The notes below the pieces were generated by a model that was given only the letters and a program-made list of their open reading frames with translations, searched no databases and was not told the DNA's origin. This document shows, in pieces, positions 1-12,062 of a stretch of DNA of 64,000 nucleotides (its first letter is position 1; each line of letters starts with the position of its first letter). A program made the position numbers and the translations under genes. The stretch is from Pelobates cultripes. Lineage: Eukaryota; Chordata; Amphibia; Anura; Pelobatidae. The stretch lies in NCBI GenBank assembly GCA_933207985.1, contig OW240918.1, positions 21,055,602 through 21,119,601 of the forward strand, given 5' to 3'.

Positions 1-1782
1 GCATTACATAAAATGGATAGAAAACTCAACTTAGCCGAACCATTTTTAACGAAGATAGATTATTTTTGTTGGTTCAGCTCAGCAGAATTTTGGTACCTGA
101 TTCGGAAACCATATCAGACAAATCAAAATGGGTCAACCAGTGTATTGCAAAATATTTATACAATATAATATTATGTATGTATTTCCAGTCTATTAACTAG
201 TCACAGCTAAAGATCACTGATCGAGAGGTTGATAGGAGGAGGTTTGTATAATCAACGTAAAATTGTTTTTCTGGTCCTATATCTTCTCTCTTTCCATGTC
301 TACCCATACAGTTATTCCAGTTTTCATCGAATTATATATCTTATGTCATCATCTTTCAAAGGCATAATTTCAGTAAGCAGAAATTGTGTGGCAAATTGGA
401 ATTCCATACAACAAAATGTATGTAAAAAATAGTCAGCTGTTTTTCACTCTACCAATTTGGCTTAAAATTTGGAAGTCGGTTGTTAGTTTATGGCAATTCA
501 CTAGTTAGCGAATGATGCCACACTCTTGATCCATTCTCTCTCACACGTTCTATGATAGGATCATAAGGTATTGAGGAAATGGAACTGCTCCATCTATGAT
601 TGCAAACCCACGTTCATTGTAAAACAATTGGCTGTAATCCTCAGTTACAAATGCCTCATTAGAGCAATCTTTATATCACACATAGACAAGTGACTCCCCA
701 TTATTGTATCAGTATTCACTTATAATTCAGACTTTCTTTATATTATTTGTTTAAAAAACAAAATTCAAATACAACTGATGATGTAATAAGCATTTAAAAC
801 ACATAATTGTTAAGCCGAGTTACAAAGAAAGGAAGAAAAATAATGTAATGAATAAGCTTGAGAAAGAAATTGTTACACTAAAGGAAATTAGGTCATGCTC
901 CTTTGTGTGAATTCTTTATTTTTACTTTTTTTATATAAATAATATGAGAGATATGTACAAGCACACTGCATCTTTTATTTTATTTTATCTGGGTCTAAAT
1001 GCTTGCCTGATGCATAATCGTTTTGACTTAGAAAGGCTTTGATCTTACAATTTTACAACAGCAATGGCTTTTCCATATCAGTTTTTTTGTTTAAAATTGG
1101 TACAAAAGATAATAATTCTCTATGATAATCTCTCAACTTGAGCAATGACTTTTCCCTGTCCTTAAGCAAACAACTTATGACTGAATATTCTCATAGAAAT
1201 CCTCTTAAACCACCTTGGAAATTGAACAGAGAAACAGAGAGGATTGAGCACAACAATATGTACAGCTCATCTCCATACAAAGCAACATAATATCTCTGTG
1301 CAAAGTTTCACATTTTTTTTTATGTTGTGTGGTATATGTATAATGTGATGATGTAGAGGTGCTTTGAAACAAGACTTGCAAGATGTTGCTTGCTGTGATA
1401 TAGCTTGCCGTGTGTAAATGATAGGTTGTATTTTTGAAATGTCATAGATGTAGCCATATGCTCTTGAATAGATAGTTACTGATGTCACAACATTTTACAT
1501 CACTATTGTAATGGAAGCCCCCGAACATATCTTTGGATAACTTTATATCCGTATCACTATTGAGTAGCATTAGTCTATTTCTACCTAGAACATATATAGT
1601 TGCAAGAAGAAAGCAGTCTAGACCTCACCCATTGTGCTGTGGGTGCAGCAACATGGATTCCGTTTGAAGGACCCATAGAATTTAATACCAAGGTTATTTC
1701 CAAAGGACTAACATTTATTCAAAGATGCAAAATGGATCTGGAAACATTTTAATTAGTAAGGTCTACAACCCATAACTGTATA
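1..1782. other. Intergenic or intronic DNA, no gene seen
   Basis: AT-rich sequence with only short, unconvincing open frames. I see no repeat ends, RNA gene or coding-like stretch. The last eight bases, ACTGTATA at 1775-1782, are the left target duplication of the hAT element that follows. Confidence 0.6.
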
Positions 1783-3303
1783 CAGGACCATCTTTAATAT
1801 TGAATGGACCCTGGGCAAGCATTAACTTGGGCCTGCTGGACCATGTTTCCCATCTTCCCCTCACTGGCATGCAATCACACCCTACACCCCATTGCAGTGA
1901 CGGCACTAAAGTAGAGAAGGCCCTGGTGCAAGCATTGTTTTGTGCCTCTTATCGCAAGGGTGGCCAAAAGGTAGATCCCCATCTGTCATGCAGCTCCAAC
2001 AATGCTTTGACAGCTGGGGGTTTAGATGTGGTGTTTTTGTATGTATTGTTAACATTTCAATGAAGGAGTATGCTTGTATAAATTGTTGAAGTTTGAATGC
2101 AGGGGTGTATTTGTGTGTCATGTTAATGTTTGAATGTTGAGATGTATGCACATATACACATACACTTCCACACAAACACACACGTAGATACACACACACT
2201 CTAAAAAACATGCAGATACACATGCAGATACACAGATCAAGACAATAACTTCATACTGAGACAAACACATACATATACACAAACTGGCAATATACAGATA
2301 CACAATGACAGCAAACAGATACTCAGACACTTTTGCTGACAGACATACTGACACAGACAGACATATACACTGAGATACATACTGACACACACATTGACAG
2401 ACATACCGACGCAAACATTGACAGACATACTGACACACACTGACAGACATACTGACACATACACTGACAGGCACACACAGATTCATATACTGACACACAT
2501 ACACATACCAACTCACACAGACACACAGACTGACAGACATACTGACAGATGCAATGACACATATACTGACAGACACACTGACACACACACACACACACTC
2601 AGACACGCACACACACACACACACACACTGACAGACATATTGACACACAAATTGACAGACATACTGATGCACACTGTGAGACATACTGACACATACACTG
2701 ACAGACACAGAAACATATACTGACATACACACTGACAGACATACTGACACACATTGACAGACATACTGACCCAAACAGACAGACACCCCCCAACATACAC
2801 ACACATACTGACACAGACACACACTGACAGACACAAGGACACCTATACTGACACAATCACTGACAGACATACTGACACACACACTGACAGACAAACTGAC
2901 ACACACCAACAGACAGACATAGTGATACAAACAGACACACAGACAGACATACTGATACACACACACGGACAAATACACACACACACATGCTATATTTCCA
3001 CTTTGCCACCCTCTATGTTCTTACCTTTTTCTGGAGTGTGGTTTCCCTGGGGTGTAGTGGCAGACTGAGTCAGTTGGGAGTTAGGTTCTGGCACTCCCAG
3101 CCTGGACCCCTCCTCACTGTCTTCCCTCTTTTGCGCAGATCTGATCTCTCTTTGAGAGGAAGTGACAGCTGCTAGTCACTAGATGAGCCAGCTGCTGAAC
3201 AGAAAGGGGCCAAGTCATGCTGTTTAAGTGCCACAGCACCCGACCGGGCCCCTGTAACTGGGCCCTGGGCAGCTGCCCCATTTCCCCGTGTTAAAGATGG
3301 CTG
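1783..3303. mobile_element. Non-autonomous hAT-type element enclosing a minisatellite
   Basis: The element starts CAGGACCATCTTTAA. The reverse complement of its right end starts CAGCCATCTTTAA, so the ends are inverted repeats of about 13-15 bp. Both sides are flanked by the same 8-bp direct repeat, ACTGTATA (1775-1782 and 3304-3311). An 8-bp duplication with CAG-type ends is the known signature of the hAT superfamily. No transposase is present; the interior is GC-richer flanks (1783-2060 and about 3000-3303) around a long CA/TG-type minisatellite. It was presumably moved by a transposase encoded elsewhere. The family is not named because I could not compare it with a library. Confidence 0.75.
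2140..2990. repeat. 24-bp-based minisatellite (ACTGACAGACATACTGACAC type)
   Basis: About 850 bp of imperfect tandem units built from ACTGACAGACATACTGACAC plus a CA-rich filler, roughly 24 bp per unit with many variant and truncated units. The array lies wholly inside the hAT element at 1783-3303. It opens long frames on both strands, including a 288-residue Cys/Val/Ser-rich frame on the minus strand. These come from the repeat and are not genes. Confidence 0.9.
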
Positions 3304-3311
3304 ACTGTATA

Positions 3312-5029
3312 TGAATACTGCTAGTGAGCAGCAACTCTTATTGTCAGTCATTACATGATGGGAGAGAGGAACAAGAGTCCGTGAGAAAAATATGTAAAAA
3401 CAATATCCTTCCACGGAATCTATACACCAGTAGAACACTCCAGGAGTGTCCAAGGGCATAACCCTTGTACGTAACAAACAAACAAAAAGAAAAGCACCTA
3501 ATCACAGAAGATGCCACCTGGATATATTTAACAGTATGTTGTTTTAATAGAATTCCTCTGATTACTCGGATATTTGATATCTAATATACCTTTGTAGGTC
3601 TACGAGAGAAGCTCTATTTATTATTTACACTATACTTCCTGTATAGAACTTGTTAATTAATTATTTTTTACCATATACATTGGTTAATTACGCCTTAAAG
3701 TAAGGGAATTTGTTTCATGCAGAACTCATCACTGTGAGCAAATTGGCCAGATGATTAAAGCCTCTTTTTTCTCACCTTGACCCTTATACAAATTTGCTCC
3801 TTGCTTTTACCAAGTATATTTAGAGGTTTAGGTTAACATTTGTTATCATTTGTTAAAATGGTTAACATTTGTTAACTTTGTTTCCTTTATGCCTGATTTT
3901 TTAGGTGCTACTATGGAACTTCAGAGGAACTCTATTAAGAACATCATACTGTTAAATATATCCCGGTGGCATCTTCTCACTCTTCTGTGATTATGTGCTT
4001 TTCTTTTTTGATGTGACCAACAGCAGGAGGATTTTGATTAATTAATTAGGACAAGAACTATATTCCACAAAGGGTGGACTAAATGAATCAGTTGGTTCTC
4101 ACCTGCCATTACTGATTTTACTTCAGTTTTTCATTTGGAGAAAGATAATTGAGGAATATATTGAGGAAAATATGGTAACTATGATAAATTGTGGAATGAA
4201 TAAAAAGGGGTGTACTCAAAAGGCTTCAGTAAAACCCCATGAACACAAACACACATAATAATATACTGTATCACTTGTCGTTTTAGATTTTGCAAACTCT
4301 CTCGGGCTTATCCACTGATGTGTGCCTTGTTGTGAATATGGTTTAGACAATAACCCCTTTAAGAATTCAGAGGGAATTAAAGCAGATATTTAATTTCTCG
4401 AAGTAAGTAAAACAAACTTAAGAGAGATTGATGTGCAACTTGTAAATGACTCAAAATCGCATCTGATAATCAGTCATTGGGTATTAAATTGGGATTGAGA
4501 TCTTTAAAGACATTTAGAATATATGTGTCATACCCAATAATCTACAGACACACACTTTTTATTCTTACATAACTAGCCATGCAGAGGCAAATTATCACCT
4601 TTTTATTTTATTTATTTCATTTTATTTATTTAAACAGGCCATGCTAACAGACTTACATGACATATTTCTGGGATAGCATGAAAGCATACTTCTAAGTCAG
4701 TTTATGACTGTTTCTTACTGTGTATGGGTAATCTGATACGACCGTACATATTAATACTCTTAACATAAACTAAAAGGATAATGGCAGTTTGCTGTTGGAA
4801 AATATAAAGTGGATTGTGTAACATCCTCAATAAAATATTATAACACTAGGAACATATAATAATTATCGGAGTGTTTCATGACTTAACTAATTAGAGTATA
4901 ATTGATTTCCATATTGCACTACGAATTCATATTAGATATTCATGTATGGGTATGGCCAAACTGTGTCTCCTGCACTATTTGTACTAGTCATTGAGGTGCT
5001 AAATGTTAGATCCTTTGAGGTTATGATTA
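3312..5029. other. No gene seen
   Basis: AT-rich, unannotated DNA. Short direct repeats of GTTAACATTTGTTA type occur near 3830-3880. No coding-like frame or recognisable repeat end was found. Confidence 0.55.
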
Positions 5030-5150
5030 GAGTTGAGCGGACACCTGGATGTTCGGGTCCGGCAAGTTCGGCCGAACTTTGAAAAAAAAGTCAGAGATCG
5101 GGATCGAACTTGACCCCGAACCCGAACTCCAGTGAAATGTAGGTATTATT
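5030..5150. repeat. Fragment of a GTTCGG/CCGAAC-rich interspersed repeat
   Basis: The stretch is rich in CCGAAC and GTTCGG words (for example GTTCGGCCGAAC near 5067) and has imperfect inverted symmetry. It resembles in style the foldback elements at 16743 and 63053, but the ends and target duplication are not clear. It abuts the 3' part of the antisense L1 fragment. Confidence 0.4.
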
Positions 5151-6217
5151 TTAGCCATTGCTTCCATCGGAGTCACTAGAGGTATTGGGTGGAAAGCCAT
5201 TAAGTTGCGTTTAGCTGAGTCCCATATTTCTAATAATAGTTGGGACGTGGGAAGTAGGTGGTGTGTCAAATGTTTGCTTTTTTAGGGGTCCATAGGTATG
5301 TGTGGAGCGATGCTGATTGGGCGCAGAAGGTTTCTATCTTGAGCCATTGTGGTCGTTCGGGGTGGGGTGTGGTTTGCGATATAGTGTGAAGTATTGCTGC
5401 TTTATAGTATGCATGCACGTCTGGAAATCCCACCCCACCTTCGGCTACGTCTCGTTGTATAATCTTCGTGGCAATTCGTATTTTTGTATTTTGCCATACA
5501 AATCTAAGGAACAGGTTTTGAACCTCTGATTAAAAGCCCCTAGGTAGTGGGATCTGCAGGGTTCTATAAAGATACTGCAGTTTTGGTAGTAGTGACATTT
5601 TTAAGGCTGCTATTCGCCCTCCCAAGCTTTCAGTGTATCTTTAACGTTTGCTAGCATGTTTATATAGTTATTTTTAAACAGGTTGGATGGGTTCTTTGTA
5701 AATCAAAGGCCTAAAAAAGTTAGGAAATCAGTGTGCCAGTCCATTGGAAATTTCTGTGGTAGGGTTTCCATTTGTTGCCTGGGTATGTTTATTCCCATGA
5801 CTTGTGTTTTTGTTATATTCAATTTGTAGTATGAATGTTCTCTGTATGTGTGTCATGAGATTGGGCAGAGAAATGTACGGTTCGGTCATAGTTATGAAAA
5901 TGTCGTCTGCAAATAGACTCAGTTTGTATTCTTCCATACCCAACGTGACCCCTTTTATAGAGAGTTCTCCTCTAATTTTGGCTGCTAACGGTTCGAGTGC
6001 TAAGACTTATAAGAGAGGTGAAAGTGGGCAGCCTTGTCTTGTCCCGTTAGATATTCGGAATGTGTCTGAGCAGAATCCAGCTGTTACTACTCTGGCTGTG
6101 GGATGGCTGTATAAGGCTTGGACGACGTTGTTAAATTGCGTTGGAAACCTGAATTTTCTGAGCACCTCCCGTAGGAATGACCAACTGAGTCGTTCAAAGC
6201 ATTCTTGCCATTTTTAA
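5150..6217 (-). pseudogene. L1-type LINE ORF2 fragment (reverse transcriptase to C-terminal part), dead
   Basis: On the minus strand the conserved reverse-transcriptase blocks appear in the right order: a DRLSWSFL-like start near 6200, then [12 protein letters not shown] near 6050-6010, then EYKLSLFADDIF with the catalytic FADD at about 5913-5902. An L1-like thumb and C-terminal region follows down to about 5150. This is the enzyme that copies L1 RNA at the target site. The copy is 5' truncated: endonuclease and upstream RT are missing. It is broken by a stop right after the GCPLSPLL block and by several frame changes after 5728. Family assignment to the L1 clade is fairly firm; the subfamily is unknown. 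It is an old insertion with no function. Confidence 0.8.
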
Positions 6218-6228
6218 TTACTCAGAAT

Positions 6229-6629
6229 TTATTCCTGGAGTGGCATTTCTAAAAGTGCTCCTTCAATGTTTTCTTTAATTCTTCTCAAGTACATGCCTTT
6301 TCAATAATCCAGATCTTCCAAAGTTAGATTTTTTCTGGAATCTGGTAGGTAAGGTAGTGATGCGATGCCTTCTTCATTTAGTAGAATATCTAAGGAGTCA
6401 ATCAATGAAGTGTGTTTCCTTGCAAAATCTTGTAGGAAATCTTTTTTCATGTCTATATTGTGGTAACAAAAACATGTTTTCCTGTAAAGAAACTCACACT
6501 TGGGACAAAGAGAAGCGTAATCCATATCTACTTCTGCTTCTACTTGATAAACCTGATGTTTCATGCAAAAGCAAATTGTACCATGCTATAGCTGTATATT
6601 GTTCTTTACCTGGAAGTGTCTGGCTCTAA
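6229..6629 (-). pseudogene. Unrecognised decayed coding sequence
   Basis: The minus strand holds an 87-codon frame (6564-6301) containing a Cys-rich CPKCEFLYRKTCFC stretch and ending LTLEDLDY. After its TGA the same frame stays coding-like for 23 codons (MYLRRIKENIEGALLEM) to a TAA near 6234 that overlaps an AATAAA. Upstream, a different frame is also coding-like (KEQYTAIAWYNLLLHE, near 6615-6568), so a frameshift probably lies near 6560. The 5' side is cut off by a TTAA-type MITE. I do not recognise the family. It could be a retrocopy or an old exon; the AATAAA at the end weakly favours a retrocopy. The two breaks argue against a live gene. Confidence 0.35.
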
Positions 6630-6630
6630 A

Positions 6631-7138
6631 GGGACACAATAGTCACCAGAACAACTACAGCTTATTGTAGTTGTTTTGGTGAGTGTAGTCAGTCCCTGCA
6701 GGCTTTTTGATATAAACACTGCCTTGAATCAGTGCATCTCTATGACTAAAGTTCAGTGTCCGCTGACCGTCAGTGCTGCACACTGACAGTCACATCTGAA
6801 GACTGGCCACTAGAGATGTTCCTAGGCTATAATGTAAACTGATTGGCCAGGGAGGTGTTTGGCTCCACAACCGCACCACCTCCTTGCCTGAGATCATCAG
6901 AATTGACAATCTCAGCCAATCCAATGCTATCATATGCAAAAGCATTGTGATTGGCTGGGATAATCAATTCTGATGATGTTAGTCAAGAAGGTGGATCGGT
7001 GGTGGAGCCAATGTCAGAGGACCCGCACGACGCTGAAAATAAGGTGAGTTTTTACTAGATTTAATGGTGGCAAGGGAGGGCTAGGGGGGCTAAATATCTA
7101 GTTTAACACTATAGGGTCAGGAATACATGTGTGTTCCT
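6631..7138. mobile_element. TTAA-type MITE with AGGGACACTATAG-like ends
   Basis: Left end AGGGACACAATAGTCACC, right end TGTGTTCCT followed by TTTAAAG. The left TTAA is decayed to CTAA. Just inside the left end is a hairpin at 6646-6683, with 16-bp arms (CACCAGAACAACTACA) and one mismatch. Related copies lie at 9903-10447, 11690-12058 and 48631-48905, and a cousin at 45593-46064. TTAA duplication with short GGGACA-type ends would fit piggyBac- or Kolobok-mobilised elements; I cannot choose between them. No coding capacity. Confidence 0.55.
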
Positions 7139-7142
7139 TTAA

Positions 7143-9898
7143 AGTTCATTTTTGGGTTGATGTTATTAGCCCTGTAGACAATGATCTTTAGCTCTGTAAG
7201 GTACACTTTGTATGCATATCTCAATAAAATACACTTATAAAACTTTAGACCTTACACAATTTTACAAAGAATATGTATAAATCCTATCAGAACAAAACAA
7301 ATCTTAAATAATCTAATAGATGTATTAAACGTGGAGAACCTTGATATCATGGGTGAACACCTTTTGGTTGTCTCCTGTTCTTGTATTGATTTGGGAAGAC
7401 TCTTTGGGAACATATAGGTATATGCAAATGAGACATTTGGCATTAGAGTCCAAATTGTGCTCATTGTTAATTGATGATGCAAATGTCTTATAACAGCATT
7501 AATCCATGCTATTCCGTATTATCTGCTTTGACACATACCCTAAAATCCGTCTGTATCACAATGACAAGATTTTATTTATAAAGAATTAGTGATAATCACA
7601 TTGCTCTGTTGTGGCTCTAGTGACCAGATAAGTTTCCAGGACATTTGAGGATACAGCCAACCAAATCCTTGTCAAATTGGAAATTATTTTTCTGATTGGG
7701 TATTGTAGTCTCACCACATCGCACTATCTTGTGAAAAGAGGTCTTCATGAATATGCTCATGCTGGGTTGCCAAACCCAGCAATGATAAAAGATAGAGCAT
7801 ATCTATGAGGTTTATGCACTAAATAAACAATTCATTGTGTGAAATGATAACTAAAGAGATAAATTCTGACTAAGGACTCAATTAAATCATTTTAGATACA
7901 CTTTTCAAATGATTTAATATTTTTGGATACATTTTTAAAATATATTTTTAAAACTATTAAAATATCATTAGGCTATCATTCCATTTCCTAGTTTGCCCTA
8001 GCCGGAAGAGAGTTATATGGTTTGGCCACAGCTGTTTTCCTTAACTTAACACTCATGCTTTTAGTAATCTGATGGGAGAGGAACTGAGGAGAAAGAATCA
8101 CATTGTCTCTGTCTTCTCAGCCCCCTCCTGTTTTATAGGTAGTAGAAAGAAGACAGAATTAAAAATGATATCTTCATAATTTAGCTGCTGCCCAAAAGTG
8201 TAACATCCAATAATCCCAATTGCTGCACTGAAATAAGGGGTTTTCAGTTTAGCTCACATTGAGTATTATAGTTTGAATGCACAATGTGACATCACATCCT
8301 GCAGTACAGGTTTCAAAACATAATATGACCATTTAAATAAAATAACAGCCACACATATACACCAGTATATTTTCAGCATGTTTTATTTTAATATAAGCAT
8401 GATTCGCTAATTTCATTCACAGTGACATATGAAACATATAAATGTGAAATATATACCATCTGTCATATAACACCATTCCATATTCTGACTTTTAAGCAAG
8501 ATTTATGCTATTCTTTTGATTTCGTCATTCAAAAAGAAACAAGAATGGTGAAAGATTCCATGTGGCTGTTGTCTTAAATATCAACAATGTTTGGTTGAAA
8601 TTCAGACTGCTACTGTTTTATAAAATAGAGATTAATTTGAGATCCAGCTGGAAGCCATATGAATGGTCTCTCTGTCATCCTAAAATGCTCTGCATTCATC
8701 CGGAAACCATTTGTCTGAACTTTATCAACATATTAACACAGATAATGTTTCTAATTGGATGGGAAGAATTCTTATTCTTTTTCAAGGTGAAGTAAGAGCG
8801 TATTGAATTGACCAGTCTTATTTCAAAAAACTAAAAAAAAAAGAAGCAAGAATTGAAAAGTTTCCCAGAATAATAGTCTGGGTTCCTACATGGCCTACTA
8901 ATAGGATTTGATTTAACCTTTTTTTTTTTTTTTCGTTTTAAAAGTTAGGAAATTGTGATTTTCAAACCAAATGAGTATTTCAAACAAAAGGAAAACAAAA
9001 AACAACCAAGCAGCAAGCAATCCAAAAAAAAAATCCAATCACAGAAAGTGGTGTTTGTTTTTTATATTCTAATATACTCCATAGAGGTTCATTAAAACAA
9101 TTATTACTTTTTTCAAGCCTGGCCTTTCCTATGAAAAAGGATTTTATTGAATAAAGATAAAATGCTATCTTTAACTTAGCATATTTGAAGATATTTTCCA
9201 GGTTGCCAGTCAGTCGTCAACAATACACAAATCGCTTTTTAGTTAATGAACCCCTAAATGAACGTTCAGATATAACTATCATGTCACCACATTAATATGG
9301 TTAATTAGTGATTACAAACAGCTTATTTGTAAATAAATACACATATTTATAGAAAATAATATTCTAAATAGTATTTTGACAAATGCAAAGTGCTTATTGA
9401 CACAAATGTGGATAGTCTTTATTCATTAAAGAGAAAATCGTAGTGATCACAGAACTCACTTGCAAACTTTAAGACCAAATAAACTGTTTATGAAAAATCT
9501 AAAACGTAATACTTTGCTCTGCTTCTGCTGTTTCAAGCTAAATTTTTCTATTCAGTTTCTGTGTTATCCTAACTTGCTGTTTAGCTAAGATCATAAAATA
9601 ATGCAGCATCAGAGCTTCAAATGGACATTTAAACATTTACACTAACTTACATTTGTTAGCTACTTACCTTGCCCTTTGCTCCAACACTGGACTTCACACT
9701 TCAGAGAAAAGAGCTTCCACAAGTCCTTTAGATCTGGAAGTCTACAGCTTTGTTAAGGGGCAGTATAGCAACCTCCTCACACAATTAATAACACACTCAC
9801 AAAACCTGAGACACACACATGTAAAAGTTGTGAAATATCTTTGTTTTTAATTTTAGTGCTACTTGCAATTTACTTTTTGCAGCAGACAATGGATTAAT
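7143..9898. other. No gene seen
   Basis: About 2.7 kb of AT-rich DNA with homopolymer runs (T-run near 8922-8934, A-runs near 8830 and 9025). The short frames at 7252-7482, 8562-8795 and 9653-9850 have no recognisable motif and look random. Confidence 0.55.
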
Positions 9899-9902
9899 TT
9901 AA

Positions 9903-10447
9903 AGGGACATTATAGTCACTAGTAGCACAACAGCTTAATGTAGTTGTTCTAATGTCTATAGCCGATCTCTGCAGGCTTTTCAATGTAAACACTGCCTTTT
10001 CATTGAAACGGCAGTGTGGTGTCTACATTGGTGTCTAAAAACCACCTCTAGTGACAGTCACTCAGACAGCCCCTAGAGGTGCTTCCTATCTCAGTGTTGC
10101 ACAGTGTGCAGTGCGGCATTCAGTGTCTCCACACTCTGTATTTAAACACTGAACGCTCCCCATAGAAATTTCATTGATTCAATACATCTCTATACGGAGG
10201 TGTTGATTGGAACAGAGCTGCGTTTTGATGTGCTTGCGCAATAGCCTCCCAGTTCTTTCCTATGATATAGCATTGCATTGACTGAGATATTCATGATATC
10301 AGCCATGGAGGAAGAGCCAGGCGGTGGTGAAAAGGTGAGTAAAACAATTTTCCCATGCGATCAGAGAGGGGATGGGGAGCTGGGCAGTAAGTTTAATACT
10401 ATAATGTTAGGAATATATGGTTGCATTCCTGACATTATAGTGTTCCA
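9903..10447. mobile_element. TTAA-type MITE, same family as 6631-7138
   Basis: Starts AGGGACATTATAGTCACTAG directly after TTAA (9899-9902) and ends GACATTATAGTGTTCC followed by TTTA. It shares with the 6631 copy the subterminal TGTAGTTGTTCT block, the CTGCAGGCTTTT block and a downstream GAAAAGGTGAGT-like block. Non-coding. Confidence 0.55.
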
Positions 10448-10451
10448 TTTA

Positions 10452-11689
10452 CATCATTTTTTGTGTCATACTTACTCTTTGAGGTCACTTGTATTCACAC
10501 AATATTTATTTCATACATCCACTCAGAATACAATTTCAAATGACTTTTTTTTCTTCTGTTTCTACTGTAAATATAATTACCTGCTTTTATTTGTGAAAAC
10601 GCCATACTATTTACAGACATAAAAAACTTAAAGGTACATGCCATAGCCTTAAATTACTTTAACTTGCTTATTTCGGGAGTGGAGTGCCCCTTTAATAGGC
10701 AAGCTCAGTAACTTTACAATGCATAGATTTGTTTCAGAGCGCTACTGTGTGTAAAAGCCATTTATAGCAAGGCATTACTAACCCTCTAAAAAATGTCAGT
10801 GTGACTTCATATTAGCTACGCATATAACTGCGGTGGGTTGTAATGGTAATAAAACAAAGACAATTGAGAGCCTGAAGCTAGCACTCTGACGAGACCTGAA
10901 AGGTTGAAAGGAAAGTCTCAGAGATGATTTTCTGCTATTCCAACCATTCCTATAAGAAACAAAGGCTTACTCATGTGGGATCATCATGAGGTCAAATTAG
11001 TGACTGTCACATGCTGGCCTTCCCAGCTTTCATTTCTTTATCCTTCTCCTCCTCTTTCTCCTGTAACTTTCGGTTGCCAAACAGTGGTATTTTCTAATCT
11101 GAGAGTAGTCACCTTTGCTGCTTCAGAATTAATTGATAAATACATTTACAAAATAAATACATATCTTTGAATGGATACTTTAAGCATCTTAACGACAGGA
11201 CCCTTAGCAGAGCCACTCTGCTAATGATAACCTGCCCCTAGTGATTGCAGGCTGTCATTGTCATCCAAATTTGGAAGGTTTTACATGAATTTGATGGAAT
11301 TAACTCCAGTGGCAGCAGTCGGGTCCAGGTGTTAGGCCCTTGAGAACCTGCAAATGTTCAAAAACTATTTCCAAAGACTTATCTCACCAAAACCACAATA
11401 AACTGCAGTGGTGATGGTGCTTACAGATTTCCTTGTGATAATTCTATATGGCATTATCTGTGAAGCCGTAAACCCTTATCTGAGGATTTTGATGCAAAAT
11501 ACCAAAACAATGCAAAACGTCTAGGAGGATCAGCAGACTTAAATTAACAAACTGTAGATATTATCTTAAAACTATATGATATACATACAAAACCATACGT
11601 CTAAAACGGTGGCTATAAGGTATTTAGCTTGACAATCTGTCAGAATGCCTAGTTTTGCATGTGTTTGCATGTGTTTTGCCCGTGATCTG
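10452..11689. other. No gene seen
   Basis: Unannotated AT-rich DNA. No coding-like frame or repeat end that I can define. Confidence 0.5.
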
Positions 11690-12058
11690 CCTGCATGCCT
11701 GATTTCATCAGAAGTGATTCTGTAAGTCAATCACAGTCAGGACAAGTCAAACAAAGCCTTGGCCAATCAACATCTCCTCATAGAGATGAATTGAATCAAT
11801 GCATCTCTATGAGGAAAGTTCAATGTCTGTATGCAAAGGGTGGAGACACTGAAAGGCAGTACTACACAGTGAGCAGCACTGCCTCAGGAAGCACATCTAG
11901 CAGCCATCTGAGGAGTGGCCAGTTTAGTTATCATTAGACTGTAATGTAAACACTGCATTTTCTCAGAAAAAAACTGTGTTTACTGCAAAAAGCCTTAAGG
12001 GATTGATTCTACTCACAAGAACAATAATCTGTTGTTGTTCTTGTGACTATAGTGTCCC
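11690..12058. mobile_element. TTAA-type MITE, opposite orientation
   Basis: The right end reads GTGACTATAGTGTCCC followed by TTAA (12059-12062), the mirror of the left end of the 6631 copy. A subterminal hairpin CACAAGAACAA...TTGTTCTTGTG lies at 12013-12046, and the CATCTCTATGAGGAAAGTTC block seen near 6740 recurs near 11800. The left limit is approximate. A further fragment of this family may end near 12277 (GTGTTCCATTAAGG). Confidence 0.5.
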
Positions 12059-12062
12059 TTAA

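Noticed and set aside
2118..2984. A 288-residue Cys/Val/Ser-rich frame on the minus strand and further long overlapping frames on both strands
   Set aside because: They are translations of the 24-bp minisatellite; the protein is just the repeat read in frame.
5804..6217. A 137-residue plus-strand frame
   Set aside because: It is the antisense shadow of the L1 reverse transcriptase fragment on the minus strand.
10278..10622. A 114-residue plus-strand frame starting MTEIFMISAMEEEPGGG
   Set aside because: The first half lies inside the TTAA MITE at 9903-10447 and the second half is AT-rich noise.
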